From: Eutypella sp. D-1
Taxonomy: Eukaryota; Ascomycota; Sordariomycetes; Xylariales; Diatrypaceae
Reading direction: 5' to 3'
Assembly (NCBI GenBank): GCA_023313575.1
Contig: JAJTTP010000030.1
Span: 124,001 to 188,000, forward strand
Length of the DNA: 64,000 nt
The notes under the pieces: model-generated
The model's input: only the letters and a program-made list of their open reading frames with translations
The model's database searches: none
Told to the model about the DNA's origin: nothing
Position numbers and translations under genes: made by a program
Shown here: in pieces, positions 11,431 to 24,022 of the stretch
Layout: every line of letters starts with the position of its first letter
Numbering within the stretch: the first letter of the stretch is position 1

Positions 11431-12556
11431 ACAACAACAACGACAACTCCAGCCCGGCAGCCTCCCCAGGATGGCCGCCGCTGCCGCCACGCAGCTCGTG
11501 CCCCTCCCGGAGGTCGAGCGCCTTTCCCCGGCCGTCATCCGCATCCTCGGCGGCAACCCGGGAAAGTTCACCCTGCAGGGCACCAATACCTACCTGGTCG
11601 GCACGGGGCGCGACCGGCTCCTCATCGATACCGGCGAGGGGAAACCCTCGTGGATCGCCGCCCTGAAGCGCGTGCTTGACTCCGAGAGCCGGCGCGACGC
11701 GGCGGCGGGCGAGGGCGGGAGTGCGGGCAGGAGCGGAAGTGGGGAGCAAAAAGAGGAGCAGGGGGATGACCCCGCCGTTAGGATCGTGCGCGCCCTCATC
11801 ACCCACCGACACCACGACCACGTTGGCGGCATTGCGCAGCTCCGCGCGCTGTCCCCGGAGACCACGGTGCACAAGTACCGCGACCCGGAGGCGGAGGGGA
11901 AGGTGGAGGGGGCTGGCGCGGAACCCAGCGGCGACCAGCAGCAGCAGCAGTACGGCGAGTTAGAGGAGATCCGTGACGGACAGACCTTCGCGGTCGAGGG
12001 CGCTACGCTCACGGCCGTGTACACGCCAGGCCACACGACGGACCACGTGGTCTTCCACCTGCGGGAGTCGTCGGGTCCGGGACCGGGGCGCGAGCCCCCG
12101 AAGCACGCCCTCATCACCGGCGACAACGTCCTGGGTCACGGCACCGCCGTCTTCGAGGACCTGGGCACGTACCTGCGGAGTCTGGCGCGCATGCGGGACC
12201 TCGTCGACGCCGCCGCCGACGCAAACCCCGACGATTGGCCCGCCCTACCCGGCCACGGCCCCGTCCTGCCTAGCGCCCGCAAAGCCGTCGTCGAATACAT
12301 CGAGCATCGCCGCCAGAGGGAGGCGCAGGTTCTGCGGACGCTGGGCTCCGCCAAGGGGTCGGCGGAGGAGAGGCCCGGTGCCGATGCCTGGTCGTCCATG
12401 GAGCTCATCAAGGTCATCTACCGCGACGTCCCCGAGAACCTACACCTGCCGGCCCAGGGCGGCGTCGTCCAGGTCCTGCGGAAACTCAGGGACGAGGGCA
12501 GAGTCGTACTCGAGGACCGGGATAGCTGGCGTTTGAAGGATCGGCCTGGTCTGTGA
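11360..12556 (+). CDS. LACTB2-like metallo-beta-lactamase-fold hydrolase
   Basis: Single exon, 398 residues. The MBL fold is clear: NPGKFTLQGTNTYLVG opening strand (about 68-83), LLIDTGEG, the zinc motif T148-H-R-H-H-D-H154, PGHTTDH, GDNVLGHGTAVFEDL, PGHGPVL, and a C-terminal winged-helix-like part. This order matches LACTB2, a mitochondrial single-strand RNA endonuclease in animals. Related fungal proteins act as thioesterases in polyketide clusters, but no polyketide synthase is nearby. The first 37 residues are rich in Ala, Arg and Lys with no acidic residue, which looks like a mitochondrial presequence. A second in-frame ATG at codon 38 (11471) sits just before the conserved part and would give a form without the presequence. 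I chose 11360 as the longest form. Acidic and low-complexity inserts lie between the core strands (around 115-135 and 180-200). Confidence 0.87.
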   Translation: MRATSRFAAAAAKAAAATGAAARKQQQRQLQPGSLPRMAAAAATQLVPLPEVERLSPAVIRILGGNPGKFTLQGTNTYLVGTGRDRLLIDTGEGKPSWIAALKRVLDSESRRDAAAGEGGSAGRSGSGEQKEEQGDDPAVRIVRALITHRHHDHVGGIAQLRALSPETTVHKYRDPEAEGKVEGAGAEPSGDQQQQQYGELEEIRDGQTFAVEGATLTAVYTPGHTTDHVVFHLRESSGPGPGREPPKHALITGDNVLGHGTAVFEDLGTYLRSLARMRDLVDAAADANPDDWPALPGHGPVLPSARKAVVEYIEHRRQREAQVLRTLGSAKGSAEERPGADAWSSMELIKVIYRDVPENLHLPAQGGVVQVLRKLRDEGRVVLEDRDSWRLKDRPGL

Positions 12557-15500
12557 TTGTGATTGTGATGTCTGTTCATGCGGATGTGTGACGGGCGTTG
12601 TCGAGGTGTATGGTATACGATATACCCAGCGTGGCCCGAGAGCAGCCTAGAGACCGGTAATGCATGATGATGGATGGTAGCTGACCTATGTCACGGAATG
12701 GAATACAAGGTTCATTGGATGTCTATTATTCTATCTGGGGTCTATATAAGGTTGGGTACACTGGTCCTCTGGTTGCCTCCTATCAAGTATCTATGAGAGT
12801 GCCCTTTTGCAAAATAGGGGTGGCATAGTATGTGAATCTGGGGTGAAGATTCACTTCTGTATATTATCCCAATGCGCGACTGTTCACTTATACATGCCCG
12901 CGCGATTAGACTTCTGGCATCAAGGTCGGCGGAGTCGAACTTCGTAACACATCTACATATCAATGCCGCGTTTATATTACCATACCACATAGTACGCCAA
13001 AGATCAAATAGGCAAACTGGCAAGCGAAAGGGAGCTACTGCTTCCATCTTCTCATCCAGGTTTCGAATAGGGGTTCTCGGTGCCCCTTATCGTAGGTTTT
13101 TCATAGGCAGGGCTATCGGTCAATGGATCTACACCACCTATCTATCTTCCTGCTCATCAAAGATGCAACCAATGCACGATGACATGCACGACAGGCAACG
13201 TCCCGAGAACCCGGTTGGGAACACGCACGCACGCACGCACGCACAGCAGGGCTGAGCAGTTCAGCTGAGCCTCACCGGTAGTCAGTAGTTCCCGAGAACG
13301 CCGACCTAGAGCTACGCACTTACTTACATAGCACCCAGCGAACAGGATCGTCGTCTTACTCTGCCCTCTGAGACGCGTACATTGGGTCTACGAATGGCAC
13401 CTAGACCGCAAACGTGTCGATCCCCTCAGCTCTCGCTTTGTGTCTGTTGAGCTTCTACTGGCCCACTCCCGTTTATCTGTCATGGCCCCCCACCTTCCCG
13501 ACAGCCGGAATCTATAATATAATGGAGAATACTAGATCCGATCCCAAGATAGATGGATAGATGCCTGGCGTGGCTGACCGTTTGGTTTCGGTACCGACCG
13601 GGTGGCCCGGAGTTCTCGCACTTGTCTCTCGGACATTACGTTCCGTGCGTAAAGCGCGCTGCGTTGATTCTTAGCAGCAGCAGTCAGGCAGACAGCAGGC
13701 TTTTAGTTGGTGCCTAGGAAAGAGTACGTACGTAGGACCGGAGGGAAGTGTCCAGATGACCGGTCGTCACCACCATCATCAACTAAATCAGATAACCCAC
13801 CTGGGTAGGGTATGTATGTATGGTGGGAAAACCCGTTGTTGGTCGGTTGACATCTCGCCTCGCCAGATCGCCGATGACATCGAAGGAAGGTTACCGACGG
13901 TGCCGCCCGTCCCTACAACATGCCAACATGCCTGCGTTGGTTTGGTTGCTAGTTACTAGATAACCCGTCCCACCACCTCCCCTAACTAAAGTAAACGCCG
14001 GCCCCAACTATGTGTCTACGCAACCCACCTTTTTACTAAATCGTTACTCAAGCCCCAGCTCAGCTCAGCTCGGCCCAGCCTTGCGAGAGAATGAAAAAAA
14101 AATTGGTTCTGGTTCTTATTTTTCTTTTCTTCCGGTGCTTATAAAGCAAGCACCCGAGTATTTCATATAAGTGGTGGGGGGGGACTGTGCCGTGTTAGCC
14201 GTTCAAAGCTGACTTCGATATATGTGCACGTTGGAAGACACACCGGGATACGCACATAATAGGCTCTCCGACCCCACGGGCCGGTTACGTCCCGGGGTTG
14301 GAAAAACGACACGGGAGGAAACTATGGGGGGCGGAACCAAAGAACAGAAAATAAAAATTGACGAATGATATGGCGTTGCGCCTGGCTTACCGCTGCCAGC
14401 ACGGATGACCAATGGTAGCATTGGTCAGTATGTAGGCGAACTTAAAAGGCTCTACAGCTCTCCTTCTAAGAAGTACGCTGCATCAAGTACGGAGTAGGCC
14501 ATTGATATACCATCAGCTTATACCCGCCCTACTGCGCTCGATGGGGGGGCACAGGGATGATGTTTGTTACTTGTTGATTTGAGGTTGGCTGGCTTGGTTG
14601 GTCGGTTGCGCTCTATTCTCGTTTCCTACGTTGTCGCGCCTTCGGGTCGCGGTAGAGTCCGAAGAGCGGTGGCGGTGGGTGGGGGCGCAAGGGGAGGGGA
14701 GCGGGGGAGAAATGGTAAACCGCTGTGACCGAAGCCCGCTCCGACCGTACATTTCGTAGGAAATATTGGACTTATGATTCATCCATCCCTGCGATGTATC
14801 CCGGCCCCAAAAATCATCCATTCTTAACATACACGTGCCTTCATGAAAGCCAGCAATTGTACAGTAGCTGCGTCTTGCGCCATCCCATTCATACATGATT
14901 GATGGGAGAGCTTCCACGAAGAGAGAGGGGGGGGGGTTCTCCAAGAGGAGAGAGAGAGAGAGATGAAATCAATGGCTTGTTAGAATGTCGGCGTCTAAAT
15001 GTCATGTTCTGCCGATAATCCCCTCGATTTCCGGAACACCCCAAGATTTCCAAGACTTTCCCAAGACTCCCCAAGACTCTTCCTAATCAAGCCACGTTGG
15101 AAACTAGATCCATCATAATCCCATGCATGAGATAAACCAGATAGAAATTTATCCATGCAGCCATGGAAGCAAAGAAGGTAGTCGGGTGCGCCTCGTGTGG
15201 CCGGTGTATAGACCGTCCGTTACTCGCTTCGCAAAAGCCCACCTAGTAACATGCGTCCAAACCCGTCTTTTTTGCTATACAGATATAGGCCGGCACTTCG
15301 TCTTAGCATCCACGCTACTGCCCGCCCTCTGCATGAGCTTCCCCGTCCACTTGCAATGCTACTCTGGACAAGACCCAACGACATCTCAATCCAGTATAGA
15401 TTGTCAGCTTTACCAATGGGCTAAAACATATATACAAGTGTAGAAAGACGTCGCTAGATAGTATAACCAATCGGTGACATTTCCCACCCCTTGTGACCAA

Positions 15501-18429
15501 GAAAAAGTACCGTACTGCAGTTCCAAGTTGCCTGTATGAAGTGCAAAACTTGCTCAACTCAGAAGCAGTCATTATTAATCACCTTCGTTAGCCTTCTACC
15601 TACCTGCCAGCCAGCTACATACATCGTTCGCCAGCCCTGTCATCGTCGGTCTCAACCCCGCCTTGGCTTGATCACCAATCATCCCGGCCGCACATCACCA
15701 CGCCCACCCGCCCGCTTACATGTGGCTTGGCTTGGCTCGTTGGCTTGCAACGTTTCCCTCTCCTCCCTTGTGACTAGAAACTTCGCTTGCCCTGTTACCT
15801 GATCCACGTGATACCCAAGTATTACCTATTAACGTGGCAATAGGCAGCACCCAAGCTTAAGGCTACGGCGTTCGCAACCTTTACATTGTGCGGAATCGGG
15901 CGGTGGTTGCCATGGGTGGGTAATGGGATACATATATGTGTACAAGTAGGGCGGGCCTGGTTATGTGTTAAAACAAGGGCGGGATCTGCGAGGCTGGACC
16001 TGATTGGCTGGACCTAAAAGTTGCAAAGGCCGAGAGAGATATTTCGAAACTCCGTCGGTTTTCTTTTATATATGGCGACGGAGTTACAGTTTTACGATTG
16101 TATAAAAAGGAGACTGGTTGTCCCAAAAGGGAAAATAAAAGCGGGACCCGGAGGCCGGCCGTTCGATGCGGTCATAAGGTAAGGCTTGGAAAGAGAAACG
16201 GACGGGATTTGATGGGGGGGGGGGCGCGCCTTTGATGGGTTGTGTCTGCCGGCTGCATGACAAGCGGATATGGGCGAGCTAGCAAGGAGTGGGGTGGCAG
16301 GGTGGGCTTGGGTGGATGGTGAGCTGCCCGCACTAGTACACTTTTGGTGCGAGAGCTCTCCCCTGTAAGCAACATACCTAACAAGGGGTTTGACTGGGCT
16401 TACATGGATGTAATCACCTTACTTGGTGGAGGCTACGGCTACTCGGTACTAGCTAGTAATACATACATGTAGGTAGTAGGAGATTATGTACATCCATACA
16501 TCCACCCTCTGCACTTTTTGAAACAGAAATAAACGGAAGAAGAAGAAAAAAAACCACTGGAAGGGAACGGGGTTTCACTGTTTTCTCCATGGTAAGTAAA
16601 CATGCGGAAGAGGAATTGGAATAATTACAATGTACTTACACCCAACACAGATAAAGATGTATGCAAGTATGCAGTCATTCATGTAGCTAAGTTCATAGTC
16701 CGGAATCCTCGGAAGCTGCCCAGATATTCTTTTCTAATACTACCTAGGTACTTAGGTATGTGTGTAAGCTACCACACCAAGCGCCCTACTACTGCTCACA
16801 TGCGATAAGTCACAGTATATTCGACGTCAGATATCCCTGCCTACGATCTTTCTCGCGAGTCGTAATCCTTAGATATTACTCACTTGCACATTGTAATTCC
16901 TTACACATACAGTCACTCATGTTCAATATTCAGTATTAGTGCAACGCCATCTAGATGACAATCGAACGATACGCCGACTCCGTGTGGGCACGGCGGCTAC
17001 TGAAGAAGCCTAGTTAGGGTTCTAGGGGACCAAACCAGGAGAAGCCACAAAGTCCGCGCGGTAACAACCTTTGAAACGTTCAGGTTGGGATAACCGAACG
17101 ATGAAGAAGAAATCCCCCGTGCCGGAGAAAGTATTCCATACTTCCCTTCCATCTTTCCCATCTTTCTTCCTAACATGCTAAACTACGTATGTATTATAGT
17201 GCTTATAGTGCAGGTAACCAAGTGGACTTTTATACTGTGTAGTACTTACTTACCTACATATAGGTAATTAACTTCAATGGTGGATATGTTGTACTTGTAT
17301 AAGCGGATAGTGTGGATCGTATGCGTGCCTTACAGTGTACAATGTCCGATCCTGCTGGTCCACGATCCATATCCATGGTCCCATGCCGAGCCCGTGCCCG
17401 AGCCCGAGCATTCCGGGGTGGATTACAAGGGGGAAAAAAAAACGAGAAAAAGAAAAAGAAACAGCCTGACAGCGTCCTAAAGCCAGTAACTACCAGCAAA
17501 GAGAAAGTAATGGATAATGATAATAATAATTCACTAATTATAATCCTGGAATCAACACATGGTCCCACCTTCGTTCGATTCGACCGTCACCTCTGTCACC
17601 CTCTTGTCATCTCTGCAACCCTACATACATAAACTAATGTATAATACCTCCCAGATCTCCCTGAGTCAACCCCGGAAATCGTGCTTGCTTGTTACTTGCA
17701 GAATTCTTCCTTATTCCAGCTTGTTTCCTTCTTGCTCCTAGGGTTTTCCTCCCTCGTCGCTCACCCTCTCCTTCTATCACACCTACAACCTCGTCCTATA
17801 GCGAGCTATAGAGTTTTGATCTGCATATGCGCGTGGTTGGCCCTTCCCCCTTCCCCTCTAGTATTCCTCCTCCTTAGTCATTCACAACCATTGCATTCCT
17901 CTTGAGTGTGTGCGTGTGCGTGTGCGTGTGCGTGAGGCTTTTCCTTGGGTCTTCGCTAGTTCGAAGCTTGTAATTCCTGGCAGGGTGAGTCTAGGTTGAT
18001 GACCAGCCGGCTGGTTCTCTCCTATCTACCAAGCTCGGGCCCCGTGAGAGGCGCATTGCGCAAATGTATCCCTGCTTACTTGAATGTGTACCAGAGAGTC
18101 TTTCCCAGGCCATTGTAGGGCAGGCACCTCGAGTAGATACTACTACATACTGCCTACGTGGAGCTTTCGACGACGTCACAGGGCAGGGAGAACGGCCCAC
18201 GACCTAGGGAACCCGTAATTTGGCAGTGGCTGGTCGCTTTAGCTCGACCTGACTCGACGGCGCGTAGTGGCGCGTGCCTGAGCCGAACCTCAATCTCGAA
18301 CGGCACAACGATATACCCTGTCTACTTATGAATTTATAAACGCCCCGGCCGACCGACGAAGGAGGGAATATTTCTTATATATCAGTATTAGCACGGGAAA
18401 GAGAAGAAGAAAAGAACCGCTACTCCGAC
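12557..18429. other. Gene-poor stretch
   Basis: Almost 5.9 kb in which I find no supportable gene on either strand. It contains an ACGC repeat (about 13222-13242), G runs at 14927-14936 and 16214-16224, a GA-rich patch (14949-14963), a GTGTGC repeat (about 17907-17933), and many TACCTA/TAGGTA motifs (for example 16740-16760 and 17249-17268). The pyrimidine-rich 17640-17890 is probably part of the YTP1-like gene's promoter. Open frames here lack codon bias and recognisable motifs. Confidence 0.5.
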
Positions 18430-20824
18430 ATGAAGAGGTCGACAACAGTATCTGCACTCAGACTCCTGGCGCTCGCGGCTATCGTCGCAGCCCTTCCCGC
18501 AGTTCTTGCGCACGGCGACAGCGAAAGTCACGGAGATGGAGACGCAATGGACATGGATATGAGTGGTGGCGATGGGGGCGTAGAAAATGAGCCAAACCCG
18601 GATCTGGATCTGACGCAAATCTCATATTTCGCGTACCCGGAGCACACGGCGGCCATCTATGCGCACATCGTGCTGATGGTGCTGGGATGGTTGGTGGTAT
18701 TACCGATATGTAAGAAAAACCAGAGAAACCCCTGCTGTCGATCGTCTAGGGGGCGGCCCCAAGAGAAACAAGAACAGGAAGACTAACCATAAGGCTTTGC
18801 GCCCAACAGCCGTCATGTTGTCGATCGCGCGGTCCCGGTACACTCTCCCATCGCAGTTCGTATTTTTGGCGATCAACGCGGCCGGCCTCGTTGCCGGCGT
18901 CACCTACAACGCCAGCACGCCCGACCTGTACCCTAACAATGCGCACCACAAACTCGGCTGGGTCGTCACCTGGGCCGTAAGCGCGCAGGTCCTGATTGGT
19001 CTCGCGGGCCGCGTTGCCGGCGTCATGCGCGGCGGTGCCGCAGGAGCGGGGGCGGGGGCGCTGAACAAGGAGGAACGCCAGGGCTTCATCCCCGTCTCCA
19101 CTGAGGCCGTGGCCGAGCATGAGAACCGCCACCGCCAGTCCAACGACAGCGGTAGCGGTAGCAGCGCCGGGGGGCGCCCCGACTCTCTGAGGAGCGACTC
19201 GCTGTCGACGATGGTGGGACAGGAGTCGCCGTCGACCGAGCACGCGCCGCACAGGACGGTGCGCTTCGAGGACGTGCACGTCGGCGCGGACGACGACGAC
19301 GACGACCTGGACGATCTCGACTTCGGTAAGGAGAGGATGGCGACGCGCTTGGCGTTCCCCCGCGCCAACTCCGTGATTGCCAAGGTCGTCGGCAAGATCT
19401 CGTCCCGTGCCTGGAATTTCCTGATGTTCGGCTACGTTCTCGTTGAGAGGACCATTCTCATCCTGGGCTACGTCACACTCTGCACGGGCATCATCACGTG
19501 GGCGCGCTTCTTCGTAAGTTTCTCTTTTTTCACTTCAACCAGATTCATATTGCAGAGTAAGAAGGGAGAAATTGAGAGCACCAGGCTAATCATATAAAAG
19601 GAGGGACATGGCATCTATACCGGTCTCGCGCATTGGATCAAAGGGGCCATTTTCTTCTGGTACGGCCTATTGACGCTTGGGAGGTGGTCCGGGAGCTTCG
19701 GCGAGCTTGGATGGGTAAGTTCTTTCCCTAAACCCTTCCCCTCCCCGTAATGCTGTGGTGTCGCTTTGCAGTCGATCGCATAATTCTCGAAAAAATGATT
19801 ACTATTCTGGATTGCTTGCGCTGACAATGAAAAAAAAAAAGGCGTGGAACGTGCGACCAAGGCGCGTGGGCGGATCGCAGAAATGGAGACCCTCGGCCGA
19901 GTTCGTCGAGGGTTTCCTTATTTTCTTCTACGGCTCAACCAACATCTTCCTCGAGCATCTAGGCAACGCGGGTGAGGCCTTCAGCCCCCAGGACCTGGAG
20001 CACATATCAATCACGGTTCTCTTCATCGGAGGCGGTGCTGTAAGTTGTGATTTGAATATCACCTACCATCCGGCTGGGACACCGCTGACTTGCTGGATAA
20101 TAGCTAGCGATGCTAGTCGAGTCGACGCGCGTTCGCGAACTGCTCAACACGACCGTGACGGAGGCGACCCTTTCGCACCCTGACCATTACCGCCAGCACG
20201 CGTACGGTGGGGAGGCGGATGAGGAGCGGGACTCATTGAGCCCACCGCGGGAGTACGAGTTCTCGATCAACCCGGTGCCGGCGCTAGTGATCCTGCTGCT
20301 GGGCATCATGATGGGCTCGCACACGCAGCACGAGATGGTCTCTGCCATGGTGCACAAGCAGTGGGGCGACCTCCTTACAGGCGCCTCCGTCGCCCGCGGC
20401 CTCACTTACATCATCCTCTGGCTCAAGCCCCCGCGATCCGTCCTCCCCTCTCGCCCACCCACCGAGCTGCTCACGGCCTTCGGGCTGATCGCCGGTGGCA
20501 CCATATTCATGGCCAGCGTACGTTTTTCCCGTCTCCTATTTACCTCATACTTGCGTAAAATGTTCAACCTCATGAGATGAGATGAGACGAGATGGCATGG
20601 GAAACAAATGAAAACTAACGCGCGAGACATCACAGGCTGAGGATACCGTTCAAGGTATGATCGACCACGGACTCGACGAGATGGTCGTCTACACGGTGGT
20701 GCTCGGCTTCGTCGGCCTGCTCATGGCCTGGGTCATCATCCTGCTAGCGCTCAAGGGCTGGGCCGCGCGGAGGGAGAGCGGCAAGCCGGCTAAGGCGTGG
20801 GCCTTGGATGCATCGAGGGTCTAA
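18430..20824 (+). CDS. YTP1-like multi-pass membrane protein
   Basis: Six exons: 18430-18709, 18810-19513, 19601-19714, 19842-20039, 20104-20517 and 20636-20824; 632 residues with all phases matching. An N-terminal signal peptide (hydrophobic LLALAAIVAALPAVLA, cut near residue 27) is followed by an acidic, His/Met-rich lumenal stretch (HGDSESHGDGDAMDMDMSGG). Then come two blocks of membrane helices: an N-terminal DUF2427-like block (about 65-190) and a C-terminal Ytp1-like block (about 290-620). A hydrophilic acidic loop separates them. The segment IYTGLAHWIKGAIFFWYG is characteristic of the family. The biochemical function of Ytp1 proteins is not established. The His/Met/Asp-rich segment could bind metal, but that is only inference from composition. 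Confidence 0.87.
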
Positions 20825-22749
20825 AGTGTTGCTCGCCAAACCCATCATTCCCGCCGGGTGTGGTCTTTTACTTCGACGCGAAACACACGAGGATAACGCA
20901 GTGATGATGATTATTATCTTGGTTTTTTTCCCCTCTTTCCCCGAAACATGGAATAGGACAACAGGTCATAGGTCACGGAAACGCGGAGCAGCACAACAAC
21001 CCAACAAAACAGACAAACAAACAACTAACATCGGTCCGCGCGGCGGTAACGGCATGGCGTGGCATTCTGGCATCTTCCCATTATTATTCATAACATCCAT
21101 CATCCATACATACCATACATACATAACCGGCGTTTCCTAGGGGTTTACGGATTATACCCCCTTCTTTTTTTTTTTGGACCTTGTTCTTTTTCTACATTGG
21201 GGGGTGGTTCAAGTTGCTTTTGTTTCACTTCTACTCATTAGGTTTCACTTCGCCTATAATGCATTTTTCTTCTTCTTTCCCTTCTCTTCTTCCTATTTTC
21301 TTTCTTTGCTTTCTTTCTCGAACATGCATTTTTTTGCATACTGGTCTTTCGTTATATATATATACATCGGATGATACCCATAGGGACCAACTACTTACTA
21401 CTACAACCATCACCACTACACTATTACAACGCGATACCCCATAAAGGAGGAGAGCAAGGGCAAATTTAGGCGGGCGATGAGGTCGCCGGGATGAGAGAGA
21501 GAGAGGGGGAGAAAGAGAGATCATGTGATGATGAGGTCCAGGAGGGACGAAGGGACGCATGCTAATTGGTGGTAATGATGATAAGGAGCATCGGCACGAG
21601 CATCGGAATTGCAATTGGAAATTATCAGTATAAAGGTATATCTTATCCGTACAAAGGGATGGATGGGGATGATGACAGAAGAGACAGAACAGAAAGGAAA
21701 GGAAGAATGGGGTTAAAGATACCTACAATATCGTTCATCCCTACTCCCACTCCCTACTCTACTCCCCTCGCCTCATAATACATGTTCTAAGCCTAAACAC
21801 CTCTCTACTGCGAATAATGTCACGTAGATGAATTCAAGAACGGAGAGGTTAGTTATGTATAATTGCATATAGAGGATTGTGCAGGGGTTGGAAAGTGGAG
21901 AAGAGGCCCCCCGCTGTAACATTGTGGATTTCCCAGGCTTTGTGGCTTGCACGGTTAAGAACTTAACGTGTCATGATGGGGATTTCCCTCCACCCCACCC
22001 AAAACGGCAGGGGCGGCGGACTTGTCTCCAGGGTACCTACCTCCGTTAAATGGGAATTTGGAAAATACATGTATAGACTTCCAATATAATGAAATGAAAA
22101 TTGTACTACCAATCTCTAAACGTCACAACTGCATACAAGGTTAGACAGACAGGCACACTAACGTGTACATACTGTATATACGTACATCTGGATATATAAC
22201 CGTATATATACATATATTTACTGGGCTTGACTGGGTACATATGTATGTACATATATAACAGGTAGTCGGACCCTCGGGCTTGGCATTGGGATTTCCCAAT
22301 CGAGGTTTCCTGTTTTTTCTCCGTAACTACATACACTACTTGTCCTCCCTCCATCTCTCTCACTCGCACTCGGTCTCACATTTCTCATACCGTGCGCGCG
22401 TGATCTACCCGAAAGACGGAGGGAAAGTTCGAAAGGAAGACACGGGATAGGACAAGAGAAAGCGATACGACACGGGGATATCCCGGCCGCGCCGAGGACT
22501 AGGGACAGCCTTTTCGGTATTATTCACATTCACACTGTTTTTGATCCTGCGACGAGACGAGACGAGCGCCGATCAGCGCGCACACACGTGAGAGAACGAG
22601 CGAGCGAAGGGAAAAGGAATACAGCAGAGCCTAGCCCAGCCTGGTCCAGCCTAGCATAGGAGCATAGCATAGGACAGGATAGGCCGGGAACCCCCTCCTC
22701 CCTCTTCCCTCTTCCTCAAAACGAGAGTCGAAAACCCACGAAACGCGCG
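20825..22749. other. Intergenic, YTP1-like / rhomboid
   Basis: 3' region of the YTP1-like gene and promoter region of the rhomboid gene. It holds T-rich stretches (21160-21350), a TA-rich patch (22170-22260), and a short GACGAGACGAGACGAG repeat at 22551-22566. No gene recognised. Confidence 0.55.
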
Positions 22750-24022
22750 ATGCGAGGGATACCGACGATACAGGGCTTCAGCACGGTGCGGGCGCGCTCC
22801 TACCTGCTGCGTCTGCCGCTCTTCACCCGCGCCCTCATCGTCATCATTGCCGCCTTCTGGGTCGCATGCCTCCTACCCCTCTGGGACCTCCGCCAATGGG
22901 GCGCCCTGATACCTGAAGAGATGAATATCTTTACTAGTCAGTACATACATCTCGCGCGCATGGCTTGGATGGGGAAGATGAGTTTCTCTGAGTTTCTCTG
23001 CCAATGGTTGACGCGCACCGAACCTCCCGCGCCCGAAAACTTACGTTTGCTTGCAGTGTATCGACTCAATACCTTCCCGCTCATCCACATGGGCTTCTTT
23101 CACGCTTTCCTCAATATCCTCGCCCTGACGCCCCTGATGGAGCGCTTCGAGGGCGAGTACGGCACCCTAACGTCGTTGTCCCTGTTCTTTGGTCGTGAGT
23201 TCTGACCAACCACCAACCTACGCTTGCTACGGCTGTTGTCGAACGAAAGGTCGAATTATCGGATGACGAGCAAAGAAAAATGATGAATGGGACCTGTGCT
23301 GACTCGGTGATACGAAAAACAGCCTTGACGATGATCCCTTCTTTCGTATACATCCTCATTGAGCGGTTCATACTGCGGGGCAACACGGCGGTCATGGGAG
23401 CGAGGTAAGACAACTTCCAGGTTTTCTCCACACGGCGTGTCACATCATACACCCCAGACACGCAATCCAATACTCATACAGTTTGGGCACGGCACAGCAT
23501 GTGGGTGTTCCTGCTCCTAGGCATTGAGGCGATCCGCACGTACAAGTCGAACCCCTACCTCGTCATCGGGACGCACAACATCCCGACGTGGATCTCGCCG
23601 CTGGTCATGGTTGCCGTCGTCAAGGCGCTCATGCCCAATTCGAGTTTCTTCGGACACCTAAGCGGCGTCGGTACCGGATATCTATGTAAGCACCCCCCGC
23701 ACCTCTCACTTCCCCTTTCCTCCTTTCTCTACGACAAGTAAAGCTAGTTTGGACCGCAAACCGCAATAGGATGAACGGCTAATCATAGGGCAAACCACGC
23801 CACGCCACCTACGTAGTCGGGCTCGGCTACCTCAAGTTCCTTGCCCCGCCGGAGAAGGTGCTACGGTGGATAGAGGGCCGGCTTAACCTGCTGGGCCGCC
23901 TCCCGCACTACGTCAGCATCGACCAGAAGACGTACGGCCGCTTTGGCGTTCTCCCTACGGCGAACTCGCCGGCGAACGCGCTGGGCCTGGTGGGGAGTAC
24001 AGGGCAGAGGTTGGGGCCCTGA
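22750..24022 (+). CDS. Rhomboid intramembrane serine protease, Rbd2/RbdB type
   Basis: Five exons: 22750-22936, 23057-23194, 23323-23404, 23498-23685 and 23817-24022; 266 residues, phases consistent. The first donor is GTCAGT. The last acceptor (TACGTAG, ending at 23816) is chosen because it alone restores the GLGYLKFLAPPE frame; the upstream CATAG acceptor leads to a wrong frame. The protein has the rhomboid helices, HMGFFHAFLN (HxxxH helix), GNTAVMGAS with catalytic Ser136, and FFGHLSG with catalytic His189. It ends GRFGVLPT...GSTGQRLGP. Rbd2-type rhomboids cleave the SREBP transcription factor in fungi with the help of Cdc48, linking the protein to sterol and hypoxia response; this is family knowledge. 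As in this subfamily, the residue after GAS is not Gly (here Met). Confidence 0.9.

Noticed and set aside
12557..18429. Possible secondary-metabolite cluster around the LACTB2-like gene
   Set aside because: LACTB2-like hydrolases occur in polyketide clusters, but no synthase, tailoring enzyme or transcription factor is present nearby.
23787..23816. Alternative acceptor CATAG for the last rhomboid exon
   Set aside because: It gives a frame that loses the conserved GLGYLKFLAPPE segment; the TACGTAG acceptor restores it.
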